Counted from the stretch's first letter, positions 10,201-18,284 are shown. The stretch is 64,000 nt of DNA from Streptococcus mitis (GCF_000722705.1 NZ_JPFW01000008.1:1-64000), one strand, 5' to 3'. Program-made: numbers and translations. The notes: generated by a model not told the origin, from the letters alone.

Positions 10201-10509
10201 TTCTTCACTAAAGAGGGCATCATAAGGAACTTTCCCATTGTAGTAATGATAGTGATCACCATGTGACGTCACATACCCCTGATCTGAAATCCTGATAACA
10301 ATTTGCTCAGCCTGAATTCCTTCTTTTTGGCTAACCTGGTCTGGTGTCAAATGTTCACTTTTCTTAGCATCTTGATTGTTATTTACATAAGTTACCCGAT
10401 TATTATCTGTGTTTTCCTGTTGACGATGCTGATTTAAAGCATAAACACATAGACTCAAGGAAAGGATAACTGCCGAGCTAGCTACTATATACTTCTTGTT
10501 TAATTTCAT
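7297..10509 (-). CDS. phtE: Histidine-triad surface protein PhtE
   Basis: Zinc-binding surface protein of 1070 residues. The C-terminal two thirds follow pneumococcal PhtE closely (IYPHGDHHHADPIDEH near 550, FHAGDTYLRV, and two VDPVQEK..FNMDGTIEL repeats near the end). HxxHxH motifs occur at about 83, 205, 274 and 339, plus HGDHHH at 553. Compared with pneumococcal PhtE as I remember it, the module with LLKELYDSPS and HGDHYHFIPYSKL is missing between triads 2 and 3, whereas the giant neighbour has it. Monocistronic, with its own AdcR-type promoter, SD GAGGG, and terminators on both sides. It should be induced in zinc limitation. Role in zinc scavenging and host interaction is known for the family. 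Confidence 0.92.
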   Translation of the reverse strand: MKLNKKYIVASSAVILSLSLCVYALNQHRQQENTDNNRVTYVNNNQDAKKSEHLTPDQVSQKEGIQAEQIVIRISDQGYVTSHGDHYHYYNGKVPYDALFSEELLMKDPNYQLKDGDIVNEVKGGYIIKVDGKYYVYLKNLVHADNVRTKDEINRQKQEHGKEGKVTSPEVAVAKLQGRYTTDDGYVFNASDIIKDTGDGYIVPHGGHYHFIPKGDLSASELATVKAYLSSSSSTLNQPLSLTTSKDISSFDDGYVFNINDIVKDSGDAYIVRHGDHYHYIPKSTLNNSHPKSSHQSTPSSSQSSPIDLSSHGHHEEHDYSFDANRIINEDSEGFVMSHGDHNHYFFKKDLTADQIKAAMEHLKGKLPVAPSLENDKNHESVESLVSKVEKVQKELNDLTSVNSMTNLPKSDNKTATENTTTKEKQFSGIHYKTSDGFLFDGNHIIGISGENLLVAHNGNMKDIHVIPFEQLVHTKWESLIPKEHLEVAKARYNGTATAPKEEYHHADATKPAEMSELDKKIEEKIAGIMKQYGVKRESIVVNKEKNAIIYPHGDHHHADPIDEHKPVGIGHSHSNYELFKPEEGVAKKEGNKVYTGEELASVVKLLKNSTFNNQNFTLANGQKRVSFSFPPELEKKLGTNMMVKLTTPDGKVIEKLSGKVFGEGVGNIANFELDKPYLPGETFKYTITSKDYPEVNYEGQFTIPSSLAYNMASHTIFYPFHAGDTYLRVKPQYVIPKGTEALVRVFDEFHGNAYLENNYKVGEIQLPIPKLNQGTTMTAGNKIPVTFMANAYLDNQSSYIVEVPILEKDNQTEKAGVLSQFKGHEKGESIKDEELPKITEKLGESKPAEKEGTAKTSDKVEETPKPEGEILKPGIEKPIENPISDPMLEEVPTVDPVQEKVAKFAESHGMKLENVLFNMDGTIELHLPSGEVIKKNMADFTGEEPNGNAENKMSENLAPSPEKAETQPRANKPETVLPEVPKPNEKPVKPENSTDNGMLNSTGNVGVVPILEPGLEEAPAVDPVQEKIAKFAASYGLGLDSVLFNMDGTIELRLSGGEVIKKNLSDFTA

Positions 10510-10533
10510 AATTCCCTCATTTCAACAAATGTT

Positions 10534-10552
10534 GAAGCTATTTCTTAGCTTC
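10534..10552 (-). other. Leader hairpin of phtE
   Basis: Same 19-base GAAGCTA-agaaa-TAGCTTC hairpin as at 7098-7116, followed here by a smaller CAACA/TGTTG inverted repeat just before the SD. Shared untranslated leader sequence between the two pht genes. Confidence 0.5.
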
Positions 10553-10590
10553 TCCGACTTAGTTAAAAAACTAATTTGCAAACCAGTTGT

Positions 10591-10644
10591 TTAACCAATT
10601 AATTAACTGGTTAATAGTTTATATTTTTTTATCTCTTTTGTCAA
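10591..10644 (-). promoter_or_regulatory. AdcR-controlled promoter of phtE
   Basis: TTGACA (10639-10644), 17-bp spacer and TAAACT (10616-10621) on the minus strand. Adjoining boxes TTAACTGGTTAA (10603-10614, a perfect match to TTAACYRGTTAA) and TTAACCAATTAA (10591-10602) lie directly after the -10. Confidence 0.87.
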
Positions 10645-10660
10645 GATTTTTATGTCATTT

Positions 10661-10692
10661 AAAAAATAAAAGCCAGTATCGCTACTGACTCT
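10661..10692 (-). terminator. Terminator of the adcAII-phtD unit
   Basis: On the minus strand GTCAGTA-gcga-TACTGGC is followed by TTTTATTTTTT. It lies about 60 bases after the phtD stop and just before the phtE promoter. Confidence 0.78.
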
Positions 10693-10750
10693 TACTCCTT
10701 TTGATTTATAGGATAAATTTTATTCTTCTGATTTCGTTATAACTGATTCG

Positions 10751-13700
10751 CTATCTTTTTAACAACGCAAGTAATTTTTCTGCTTCTGCCATGATACCAT
10801 TATTATCCATGGTCTGGAGGGTCAGATTATTTCGTAAACCAGCTAGGGTTTCTGTTGCAGTAGCTTTCAGACTAGTATCTGTTACTTTAGCAAGTAAAGC
10901 TTCTGCTTCTTTGAGTTTGGCTTCTACTTTTTCAGTCTCTACTTGAGGGACTTCAGCTTCATCTGCTGTATCTTTAACTTCTTCCTCTTTATCTTTTTCA
11001 TCCGTACTCGGTTTATAAAGATTATCTACTGAAGGGCTCAAACTTGAGTGATTCTCCTTTTCATTAGATTCAGGAGGAGTTGACTCATCTGCTTCATGAT
11101 GTTCTTCCTTTTCTTCATCATGTTTACTATCTTTGTCTGCTTTATTTTTACGAACATGGTCACTTGCGTTTCCCCATCCATTATCTGAATACGGACGTTC
11201 GTTTGGATGTTCTACATAGTATTTTACAGTCGCAAAGAGATCCTCTAAACTATAGCCTTTAGGTGCCTCATAAAGTCCTTCGTCAAACCACCCAAATTTA
11301 ATGTTATGGTAATGGTCGTAATGAGGTATAATTAAGCTACCATTTTTAACTTCAACAGTATGTTGTAGATTGTAAGGAATATGATCAAGTGGAACCTTTT
11401 TAGCTGCTTTCACTTTATTATAGATTGCTTCTACTCCTTTAACCTCAGTATTTCCTGAACCCTGATTATCTGTTGAAGGAGGCGTCAAACCTTTCTCTTT
11501 AGCATAAGATTGAGCTGCCACTCTTTCAGCTTCAGACAAACTATCTTTCTTAATCCAATGGCTATGGGTCATATGAGGTGTTATATAAGCATCTCCCTCA
11601 TCACTGGTAATATCATGTTCGTCAAAAATGTAGCCATCTGAGGTTGTATACTTACCTGCCAACTTCGCTACTTGAATTTCATCGTCTGTATAAGCAATCT
11701 GAGAATTTGGTTTTCCAAGACGTTCTGGGTGGGTAATTGGTGCTAGAAATGCCAATAAATCATCTACCAATTTTCCTTTATTAGTCGATCCATCATTCAA
11801 GCGCTCTGCTAATTTGTCTAAAGCTTGGAAATCAGAAGTACGACCCTTATTTTCAGACAAAGCTTTATGAGCCTCGGACAATAAATTATATGCTTTATCA
11901 TAAAATTCTTGGTCACGAGGAGCGACATTTTCTTTCTTCGCAACTAGGGCATGCGTCTCTTGAGTTTTCTTAGACAAGAGATTTTCAATAGCGTCAATCT
12001 TATCCTTAGACAGGTCTTTAGCTAGAACATAACGACTAACGCCCTTATCCTCGATAATATAACCGTCGCCAACTTTTCTAACAACCTGGTTGACATCAAG
12101 TTCAGTCGGTTTATTTTCCACTGGTGCTAGAGGTTTTGTAGTAGGGGCTGGCTTCAGAGGAGTAACACCTGGCAAGACACTGCCATTTTGTCCCTTAACA
12201 GCTATTATACGAGCCAATTTTTCTTCCAGCGGTGACATTTGTGAATAAGGAATAAAGTGATAATGGTCTCCGTGGGGCACTGCGACACCGTTAGCTGTAC
12301 GTTTGATGATTTGTGCTGGATCAAAGACTAGACCATCCGATTCCACATGGCGTTCTGACAAAGGTTTGGCATACAATTCACTTAAAAGTGTTGAAATGTC
12401 TTCCCCTTGATTTTGATGATATGTTGGGGTAACAGTCAGATTTGGAGTCTCTGTCAAACTTGGTTGGGCTGGATTTGGATTGTCACTACTTGGTTTACTT
12501 GAACTTGTAGAAGAATGTGAGCCCTGTTTACCATTCCAATAGGCTTGAGCAGCAGCCAATTCTCCTGCTGACAAATCACTCTTAGGAATATAGTGGAAAT
12601 GATTTCCATGAGGGACAACAAAAGCGTCACCTGTATCTTCAATCACATCTGACGGACTAAAGACATAACCATCATCCGTTGTATAGGCGCCTCCAGTTCC
12701 TCGATTTGATGCCTGCGTATTGAGATTAAAGTTTGGTTTAATGGTTGAACTTGTTTTTTCAGGACTGCTTGGTTTCGTATTATCAGAATGACTTTGAACT
12801 GGCTGACCTCCAATTGGTAGATTTCGAGCCAATTTTTCTTCTAAAGGAGACATTTGCGAATAAGGAATAAAATGGAAATGATCCCCATGAGGCACTGCCA
12901 CACCATTTGCAGTACGTTTTGTAATCTGTGCTGGGTCAAACACCAAGCCATCAGACTCCACATGACGTTGGCTAAGTGGCAAGGCGTACAATTCTTGAAG
13001 AAGACTATCCAAATCCTCATTTTGACTCTCAGGAGCTGTTGTAGGATTTTGAGGAGTCTCAGCTTGACTCGTTCTCACACCAGATCTTGTTTCAGCTCTG
13101 CTTGAACGATATTCAACCGTACTTAATTGACCACCTTTTCCAGATAAGAAGGCTTGGGCAGCGGCTAATTCACTGGCAGACAAATCACTCTTAGGAATAT
13201 AGTGGAAATGATTGCCATGAGGTACGATATAAGCGTCACCTGTATCCTCTATGATATCAGATGCATTAAAGATATACCCGTCATCCGTTGTATAGCGTCC
13301 CTGCGCTCTGGCTACAGCAACAGCATTATCAGTACTTGTATTATGATTATGACTATGTTCCTGCTTCTGACGTTTAATCTCTTCTTTTGTCCGAATATTG
13401 TCCGCATGAGCCGCATCTTTAAGGTAAACATAGTATTTTCCGTCTACCTTAATGACATAGCCACCCTTGATTTCATTAACAATGTCTGAATCCTTCAACT
13501 GATAATTCGGATCCTTCATCAGCAGTTCTTCACTGATGATAGCATCATAAGGAACCTTGCCATTATAGTAATGATAATGGTCTCCATGAGAGGTCACATA
13601 ACCTTGGTCAGTGATCTTGATAACGATTTGTTCGGCGTTGATTCCCTCTCTCTTACTAACTTCATCTGGTGTCAAATTTTCTGCCTTTTGACCAGCCTGA

Positions 13701-13834
13701 CTACCATCTATATAAGCAACTCGATTAGAATCTTTCTTAACTTGACCAGCTTGATATCGTCCAAGCTCATAGGAACAAACACTTAGAGCAAGAACTGCCA
13801 CTGAACCTGCTACATATTTTTTATTGATTTTCAT
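10751..13834 (-). CDS. phtD: Histidine-triad surface protein PhtD with internal duplication
   Basis: Zinc-binding surface protein of 1027 residues; the N-terminus (MKINKKYVAGSVAVLALSVC) and the C-terminal part (HMTHSH, IIPHYDHYHNIKF, EKLLALLK end) match pneumococcal PhtD. Triads are at about 83, 206, 316, 409, 521, 754 and 838. The two-triad module at about 190-340 recurs at about 390-545, a roughly 204-residue tandem duplication that explains the excess over the usual 840 or so residues. It starts seven bases after adcAII, with its SD overlapping the adcAII stop (TGAGG), so both are one operon under the AdcR-type promoter. In pneumococci PhtD passes zinc to AdcAII, which fits the pairing. 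Confidence 0.93.
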   Translation of the reverse strand: MKINKKYVAGSVAVLALSVCSYELGRYQAGQVKKDSNRVAYIDGSQAGQKAENLTPDEVSKREGINAEQIVIKITDQGYVTSHGDHYHYYNGKVPYDAIISEELLMKDPNYQLKDSDIVNEIKGGYVIKVDGKYYVYLKDAAHADNIRTKEEIKRQKQEHSHNHNTSTDNAVAVARAQGRYTTDDGYIFNASDIIEDTGDAYIVPHGNHFHYIPKSDLSASELAAAQAFLSGKGGQLSTVEYRSSRAETRSGVRTSQAETPQNPTTAPESQNEDLDSLLQELYALPLSQRHVESDGLVFDPAQITKRTANGVAVPHGDHFHFIPYSQMSPLEEKLARNLPIGGQPVQSHSDNTKPSSPEKTSSTIKPNFNLNTQASNRGTGGAYTTDDGYVFSPSDVIEDTGDAFVVPHGNHFHYIPKSDLSAGELAAAQAYWNGKQGSHSSTSSSKPSSDNPNPAQPSLTETPNLTVTPTYHQNQGEDISTLLSELYAKPLSERHVESDGLVFDPAQIIKRTANGVAVPHGDHYHFIPYSQMSPLEEKLARIIAVKGQNGSVLPGVTPLKPAPTTKPLAPVENKPTELDVNQVVRKVGDGYIIEDKGVSRYVLAKDLSKDKIDAIENLLSKKTQETHALVAKKENVAPRDQEFYDKAYNLLSEAHKALSENKGRTSDFQALDKLAERLNDGSTNKGKLVDDLLAFLAPITHPERLGKPNSQIAYTDDEIQVAKLAGKYTTSDGYIFDEHDITSDEGDAYITPHMTHSHWIKKDSLSEAERVAAQSYAKEKGLTPPSTDNQGSGNTEVKGVEAIYNKVKAAKKVPLDHIPYNLQHTVEVKNGSLIIPHYDHYHNIKFGWFDEGLYEAPKGYSLEDLFATVKYYVEHPNERPYSDNGWGNASDHVRKNKADKDSKHDEEKEEHHEADESTPPESNEKENHSSLSPSVDNLYKPSTDEKDKEEEVKDTADEAEVPQVETEKVEAKLKEAEALLAKVTDTSLKATATETLAGLRNNLTLQTMDNNGIMAEAEKLLALLKR

Positions 13835-13841
13835 TCTTTCC

Positions 13842-14759
13842 TCATTTCAATTCATCTGCTAGAACACTCATATTTTCTTCAAGATTTTCTAAATAAGTCT
13901 TGTCATTTTGCGGGTCTGCCTCTAAAGGATTCAGAGTTTTAAGACCTACACCTGTTGATTTGACAAGAGTTTCAGCTACTTTTGAAGAAGCGTTACTTTC
14001 TGTAAAAATCGTTTTAACCTTATAGGTTTTAACAAATTCCTGAATTTCTGTAAGTTGTCGTGGACTTGGTTCTTGTTCAGGAGAAATACCTGCAATACCA
14101 AGTTGATTGAGTCCAAATCGCTTAGCTAGATAAGAAAAGGCTGTATGTTGTGTTACAAAAGTTTTCTGACTCGCTTTTTCAAATTTAGGCTGGAATTTCT
14201 TAGTCAATTCCTGAGCTTTTTTGATAAAGGCTTGCGCATTTTTCTGGTAAGTTTCTTTATGCTCACTATCCACCTCTGAAAGTTTATCAGCGATAATTTG
14301 AGCTTCTTCACCAGCTTTCTCAGGATCAAGCCATGTGTGAGGATCATACAATGTTTTTTCATCAACACCGTCCCCTGCTTCAACATCTTCTAGCCCTGGA
14401 ACGCGGTCTAATGTCATTCCTTCAGAAGCCTCTAAAACCTTAACTTTGGATTTTTTAAGATTGGGATCCAGACTTCCTGCCCAAGATTCGAGCGTATGAG
14501 AATGATAAACAAAGACGTCTGCATCATAGATGGCCGCGATGTCATTTGCTGAAGGCTCAAAGGAGTGAATCCCACTACTTGACTGAATCATCCGAACATC
14601 ATTCAAGTCACCAGATACTTCCTTTACCATAGCGTAGATAGGATAGAAACTTGTGACAATCTTCATCCCTTTTCCTGTCTGACTTTCCTTTTGACCACAA
14701 GCACCTAAACACAAAAGAAAAATACTTAACAATACTAAAAATAAACTTTTTTTCTTCAT
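13842..14759 (-). CDS. adcAII: Zinc-binding lipoprotein AdcAII (Lmb)
   Basis: Cluster A-I solute-binding lipoprotein that delivers Zn2+ to the AdcBC transporter, also described as a laminin-binding protein. The 305 residues start with a signal peptide ending in the lipobox LGAC (C21). Putative zinc ligands sit where the family expects them: H65 (GIHSFEP), H141 (DPHTW), H205 (TQHTAF) and E280. Unlike AdcA it has no long His-rich loop or ZinT domain. It is first in an operon with phtD and its promoter is overlapped by tandem AdcR boxes. Identification is firm. Confidence 0.96.
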   Translation of the reverse strand: MKKKSLFLVLLSIFLLCLGACGQKESQTGKGMKIVTSFYPIYAMVKEVSGDLNDVRMIQSSSGIHSFEPSANDIAAIYDADVFVYHSHTLESWAGSLDPNLKKSKVKVLEASEGMTLDRVPGLEDVEAGDGVDEKTLYDPHTWLDPEKAGEEAQIIADKLSEVDSEHKETYQKNAQAFIKKAQELTKKFQPKFEKASQKTFVTQHTAFSYLAKRFGLNQLGIAGISPEQEPSPRQLTEIQEFVKTYKVKTIFTESNASSKVAETLVKSTGVGLKTLNPLEADPQNDKTYLENLEENMSVLADELK

Positions 14760-14769
14760 GGATAACCCC

Positions 14770-14823
14770 TTAACTATTTAATTAACTGGTAAACATTCTA
14801 CTCCTAAAAATTTAATCTGTCAA
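14770..14823 (-). promoter_or_regulatory. AdcR-controlled promoter of adcAII-phtD
   Basis: TTGACA (14818-14823), 17-bp spacer and TAGAAT (14795-14800) on the minus strand, then TTAACTGGTAAA (14782-14793) and TTAACTATTTAA (14770-14781) in the same layout as the other two pht promoters. Confidence 0.83.
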
Positions 14824-14861
14824 GCTATTTTTAGAAAAAAATTGAAAATTTCTTTCACATA

Positions 14862-14898
14862 TAAAAATCTGCTGAGTTTGAATAACTCAACAGATTCT
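14862..14898 (-). terminator. Terminator of the amino acid permease gene
   Basis: Minus strand: AATCTGTTGAGTT, short loop, AACTCAGCAGATT, then TTTATA. A long stem directly after the permease stop. Confidence 0.78.
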
Positions 14899-14902
14899 CA
14901 CT

Positions 14903-16294
14903 TTATTCTTCTATAGTGGAATGTTTATAGCCATAAGTAAAGTAAATGATACTTCCTATCAACAAAGCAACTAGGAAAGCAATCCAGGTTTCCATATTAT
15001 ACTGCAACATAAAGGATAAACAAATGATGATCGATAAAATGGGTAACAGGGGTACCAATGGTGTTTTAAATTCCCCAGCTTTGGGCATCCCTTTTTCTTT
15101 CCGTAAGCGAATCAGGCCGTATGCTAGCATGATCAAGTAGGCTAGGGTACAAATATTTAAGAAAGCTGCAATACTAGCTAGTGGGAACATTCCTGCTGCT
15201 ACTGCTGAAGCTAGACCTGTCAAGATAGTAGCATTTTTGGGTACCTTACTTGTCTTCGTCAGTTCCTTAAAGGCAGCAGGCATTAAGCCGTCACGCGCTA
15301 AACTGTATATCATACGCGATAGGGCATAGGTCATCGAAATACAAACTGTAATCAAGGTCAAGATAGCCACTAATGACACATAGTTAGCTGCCCAACTAAT
15401 CCCAACACTACAAAGGACAAAGGCAACGGCATCATCGACATTTAGATGACTATAGTGAACCACACCAGTCAAAACAAGAGTCACCAAAGCATAAAGAATG
15501 GTTACGATAGAAAGCGATAAGACAATCCCTCTCGGAATATTTTTTTGAGGAGTCTTGACTTCATCTACAGCCATAGAGATCGATTCAAATCCCAAAAATC
15601 CAAAGAACATTAAGGACGCACCAGCCATGATACCAGTACTAGCACCGTAGATTTGTCCAAAACCATAAGGAGCAAAATTGCTCCAATTATCAAGTTTGAT
15701 ATGCCAAATTCCTACTAAAACAAAGAGGGCTAAAGCGGAAAATTTCAAAATAACTAGAATTGAATTAAAGCGTAAGGCTGCTTTAGCATTGAGTAAAACA
15801 AGCGATGTCACTAAGACCAAAACAAGAATAGGTAGTAAATCAACAAACGTCCCTGCTTGAGGATTAAAGGTCCCATTTAAAGCCTGAGGAAGGGCTATCC
15901 CGTATTGAGATAGCAAGCCTTTAAAATAAGCTGCCCAACCCGAAGCTACACCTGATATGGCTGTCATGAACTCCATCATGGTTAACCAGCCAGCCAACCA
16001 GGCAGGGAATTCTCCTAAGATAGCATAGAGATAGCTGTAGGCACCACCTGTAGCAGGTACTCGTGAAGCAAATTCTGCAAAAAAGAGGGCTGATAATCCC
16101 ACGCACAAGGCAGAAATGACGATTGAAATCACTAGAGCAGGACCAGCAAGCGTTGCAGCTGCAGTACCTGTAATTGTAAAGACGCCTGTCCCTACCATGG
16201 CTCCGATACCCAGCAAAATCAAGTCCCATAACTTCAAATGCCTGTGCATCTCCGTTTTATCTAAACTAACATTCTTTGTTCTAAATATATTCAT
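14903..16294 (-). CDS. APC-family amino acid permease
   Basis: Cytoplasmic-membrane amino acid/proton symporter of the amino acid-polyamine-organocation superfamily, with about 12 hydrophobic segments. The hallmark first-helix motif is LLGIGAMVGTGVF, followed by ATLAGPALVISIVISALCVG; GFLGFESISMAVDEVKTPQ marks the TM6-7 region. I use the ATG at 16294 (MNIFRTK, 463 residues) because GGAG lies six bases upstream; a TTG six codons earlier would overlap that site. It resembles the cationic amino acid transporter branch (YfnA/CAT type), but the substrate cannot be read from sequence. Flanked by terminators on both sides, so monocistronic. Confidence 0.88.
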   Translation of the reverse strand: MNIFRTKNVSLDKTEMHRHLKLWDLILLGIGAMVGTGVFTITGTAAATLAGPALVISIVISALCVGLSALFFAEFASRVPATGGAYSYLYAILGEFPAWLAGWLTMMEFMTAISGVASGWAAYFKGLLSQYGIALPQALNGTFNPQAGTFVDLLPILVLVLVTSLVLLNAKAALRFNSILVILKFSALALFVLVGIWHIKLDNWSNFAPYGFGQIYGASTGIMAGASLMFFGFLGFESISMAVDEVKTPQKNIPRGIVLSLSIVTILYALVTLVLTGVVHYSHLNVDDAVAFVLCSVGISWAANYVSLVAILTLITVCISMTYALSRMIYSLARDGLMPAAFKELTKTSKVPKNATILTGLASAVAAGMFPLASIAAFLNICTLAYLIMLAYGLIRLRKEKGMPKAGEFKTPLVPLLPILSIIICLSFMLQYNMETWIAFLVALLIGSIIYFTYGYKHSTIEE

Positions 16295-16373
16295 CTTTCT
16301 CTCCAAAATCAAATGATGATTCTATTTTACCATAAATATAGGAAATTTGTGAATATTTATAAAATATTTTTCT

Positions 16374-16406
16374 AAAAAAATCTGAATACATATTGTAATC
16401 AGATTT
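16374..16406 (-). terminator. Terminator of ccdA2-etrx2
   Basis: Minus strand: AATCTGA, 15-base loop, TCAGATTTTTTT. Lies just after the etrx2 stop. Confidence 0.72.
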
Positions 16407-16414
16407 CATCTATT

Positions 16415-16981
16415 CTAGTTCATTTCTTTAAAGGCTGCTTCTGCATCTGCATTGCTGATAACACCAAATTGAATCTTTCCAATCTTGCCTTGGCTATCAA
16501 TTAAGTATTCTGTAGGAATGCTTCGAATTTGATAAGCTTGGAATGTTGTTGCTTTGGTATCATAAAGAACTGGGATATCCTTATAACCTTGATCTTGGAA
16601 CCATTGTGGGAATTGCTCAACAGTTTTTTCGCCTTGAATTCCTGGTGCAATGACACTAAGAATTTCGAAATCACGATCTGGTTTCGCAGCTAATTCCATC
16701 AACTCAGGCATACTTTTCTTACATGGACCACACCATGAAGCCCAAAACTTTAAGTAAACTTTTTTACCCTTATAATCAGATAACTTAACTTCTTTACCAT
16801 CCATGGATTGCAAGGTGAAGTCTGGAGCTTCTTTTCCAATAGCAATTTGTTGTACAGGCGCTTGTTGCTGCTGTTTTGGGGCTTGTTGTGGTGCTTGACT
16901 CTTTTTAGTCTCTTCCTTACCACAGGCCATCAATACGACTAATGACAAAAGGCTTAAGCCAGCAAACATTACTTTTTTCAT
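16415..16981 (-). CDS. etrx2: Surface thioredoxin-like lipoprotein Etrx2 (TlpA family)
   Basis: Extracellular membrane-anchored thiol reductase that passes electrons from CcdA to surface methionine sulfoxide reductase. The 188 residues begin with a signal peptide and lipobox LMAC (C20), then a Gln/Pro-rich linker (residues 27-45) and a TlpA/AhpC-TSA fold with the active site WCGPC (C84, C87). The cis-Pro loop is in IRSIPTEYLID. The gene follows ccdA2 by 11 bases, so the two are co-expressed. The msrAB partner is not in the window. The name follows the pneumococcal Etrx2/CcdA2 pair, recognised from memory. Confidence 0.9.
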   Translation of the reverse strand: MKKVMFAGLSLLSLVVLMACGKEETKKSQAPQQAPKQQQQAPVQQIAIGKEAPDFTLQSMDGKEVKLSDYKGKKVYLKFWASWCGPCKKSMPELMELAAKPDRDFEILSVIAPGIQGEKTVEQFPQWFQDQGYKDIPVLYDTKATTFQAYQIRSIPTEYLIDSQGKIGKIQFGVISNADAEAAFKEMN

Positions 16982-16992
16982 CTTTTTCTCCT

Positions 16993-17700
16993 TTATTCAA
17001 AAATTCCAGCTAGAACATTTACTTGTCCTAATAGTAACAAAATTCCCATTAAAATAATGAGGAAACCACCAATTTTCTTCAGTAGCATCATATGACGCTT
17101 GATTTTACTAAAATAAGGCATTACTACACCTGAAGCTAGAGCCAAGACCAAGAAAGGAATAGCCATCCCCAGAGTGTAAATAAGAGTATATATGGCTCCT
17201 TGCCAAGCCCCATTACCACCAGAAGCCGCAAGCGCTAAAACAGAACTCAAAACTGGACCAATACAAGGCGTCCAACCGAAGCTAAAGGTAATACCGAGTA
17301 AAAAGGCTGACCAATAACGATTGGCTTCTGATTTCTTAAAAGTTAAGCTTTTTTGAACCTCTAATTTCTTAAAATGAAAAATTTCCATCTGGTGAAGGCC
17401 TAAAATGATAATAATCGTACCCATGGTATAGCGAAACCAATTGGCATAGAGAATATTACCAAAGTAACCAGCACCAAATCCTAGAATAAAGAAAATAAGA
17501 GAAATACCTGCGATAAAGCAAAGTGTTCGAATCAAACCTGACCATAGAACCTTTCTCCCAAACAAAGAAAAACTTTTTGCGCTTTCCTGATCATCCAGCA
17601 AAATTCCAGTATAAACTGGTAACAGAGGAAAAATACAAGGGGAAAAGAAAGACAAGACCCCTGCTAAAAAAACGGAGATTGAAAATACTATCGTTTCCAA
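16993..17700 (-). CDS. ccdA2: Cytochrome c biogenesis-type thiol transporter CcdA2
   Basis: Six-helix membrane protein (235 residues) of the DsbD/CcdA family that carries reducing equivalents from cytoplasmic thioredoxin to the outside. The paired cysteines are in FFSPCIFPLLP (helix 1) and FGWTPCIGPVLSS (helix 4), both with the usual Pro neighbours. Streptococci lack c-type cytochromes, so the partner is the adjacent Etrx2 lipoprotein rather than cytochrome maturation. First gene of a two-gene operon. The stretch just upstream holds a BOX element. Confidence 0.93.
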   Translation of the reverse strand: METIVFSISVFLAGVLSFFSPCIFPLLPVYTGILLDDQESAKSFSLFGRKVLWSGLIRTLCFIAGISLIFFILGFGAGYFGNILYANWFRYTMGTIIIILGLHQMEIFHFKKLEVQKSLTFKKSEANRYWSAFLLGITFSFGWTPCIGPVLSSVLALAASGGNGAWQGAIYTLIYTLGMAIPFLVLALASGVVMPYFSKIKRHMMLLKKIGGFLIILMGILLLLGQVNVLAGIFE

Positions 17701-17820
17701 TAATGAACCAACTTTCTTAATAATTCATATCCTATTGTACTATAATCAAGTTTATTTGTATGATTTCTGCTACGCAAATTAAATTAGCCTATACATGAAT
17801 AGTCATTTCTGCCACTAGTT

Positions 17821-17925
17821 ATACTCTTCGAAAATCAAATTTAAACCACGTCAGCGTCGCCTTACCGTACTCAAGTACAGCTTGCGGCTAGCTTCCTAGT
17901 TTGCTCTTTGATTTTCATTGAGTAT
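17821..17925 (-). repeat. BOX element, A-C form without boxB
   Basis: Starts with the boxC end ATACTCTTCGAAAATC and finishes with the boxA end TTGATTTTCATTGAGTAT, so it is in minus orientation. At 105 bp it lacks the GACGAAGTCAG boxB hairpin. It fills most of the 308-bp gap between ccdA2 and the hup terminator. Confidence 0.88.
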
Positions 17926-17949
17926 TAATTCAGATTTGCCCCCTATATA

Positions 17950-18001
17950 CAAAAAAAGCCTGTCACACAAGCTCAAATGCTTGATATGATAGGCTTTTTA
18001 A
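17950..18001 (-). terminator. Terminator of hup
   Basis: Minus strand AAAAAGCCTATCA, an inner AAGC/GCTT stem, and TGACAGGCTTTTTTT. A long branched or bulged hairpin eight bases after the hup stop. Confidence 0.82.
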
Positions 18002-18008
18002 AGGCTGA

Positions 18009-18284
18009 TTATTTAACAGCGTCTTTAAGAGCTTTACCAGCTTTGAATGCTGGAACTTTAGAAGCTGCAATTGTGATTTCTTTACCAGTTTGTGGGTTGC
18101 GACCTTTACGTGCAGCACGCTCACGAACTTCAAAGTTACCAAAACCGATCAATTGAACTTTTTCACCAGCTGCAAGGTAGTCAGCTACTGCTGCGAATAC
18201 AGCTTCAACTGCTGCTGCAGAGTCTTTCTTAGTCAATTCTGTAGCTTCTGCTACTTTAGCGATCAAATCTTGTTTGTTTGCCAT
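18009..18284 (-). CDS. hup: DNA-binding protein HU
   Basis: Histone-like dimeric DNA-bending protein of 91 residues, the only HU of most streptococci and therefore normally essential. The HU fold is clear: [13 protein letters not shown] at the start, the [20 protein letters not shown] signature (residues 46-65) with the DNA-contacting arm, and the [16 protein letters not shown] end. Strong SD GGAGG and a canonical promoter (TTGACC-17-TATGAT) suit a highly expressed gene; it has its own terminator. Confidence 0.98.
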   Translation of the reverse strand: MANKQDLIAKVAEATELTKKDSAAAVEAVFAAVADYLAAGEKVQLIGFGNFEVRERAARKGRNPQTGKEITIAASKVPAFKAGKALKDAVK

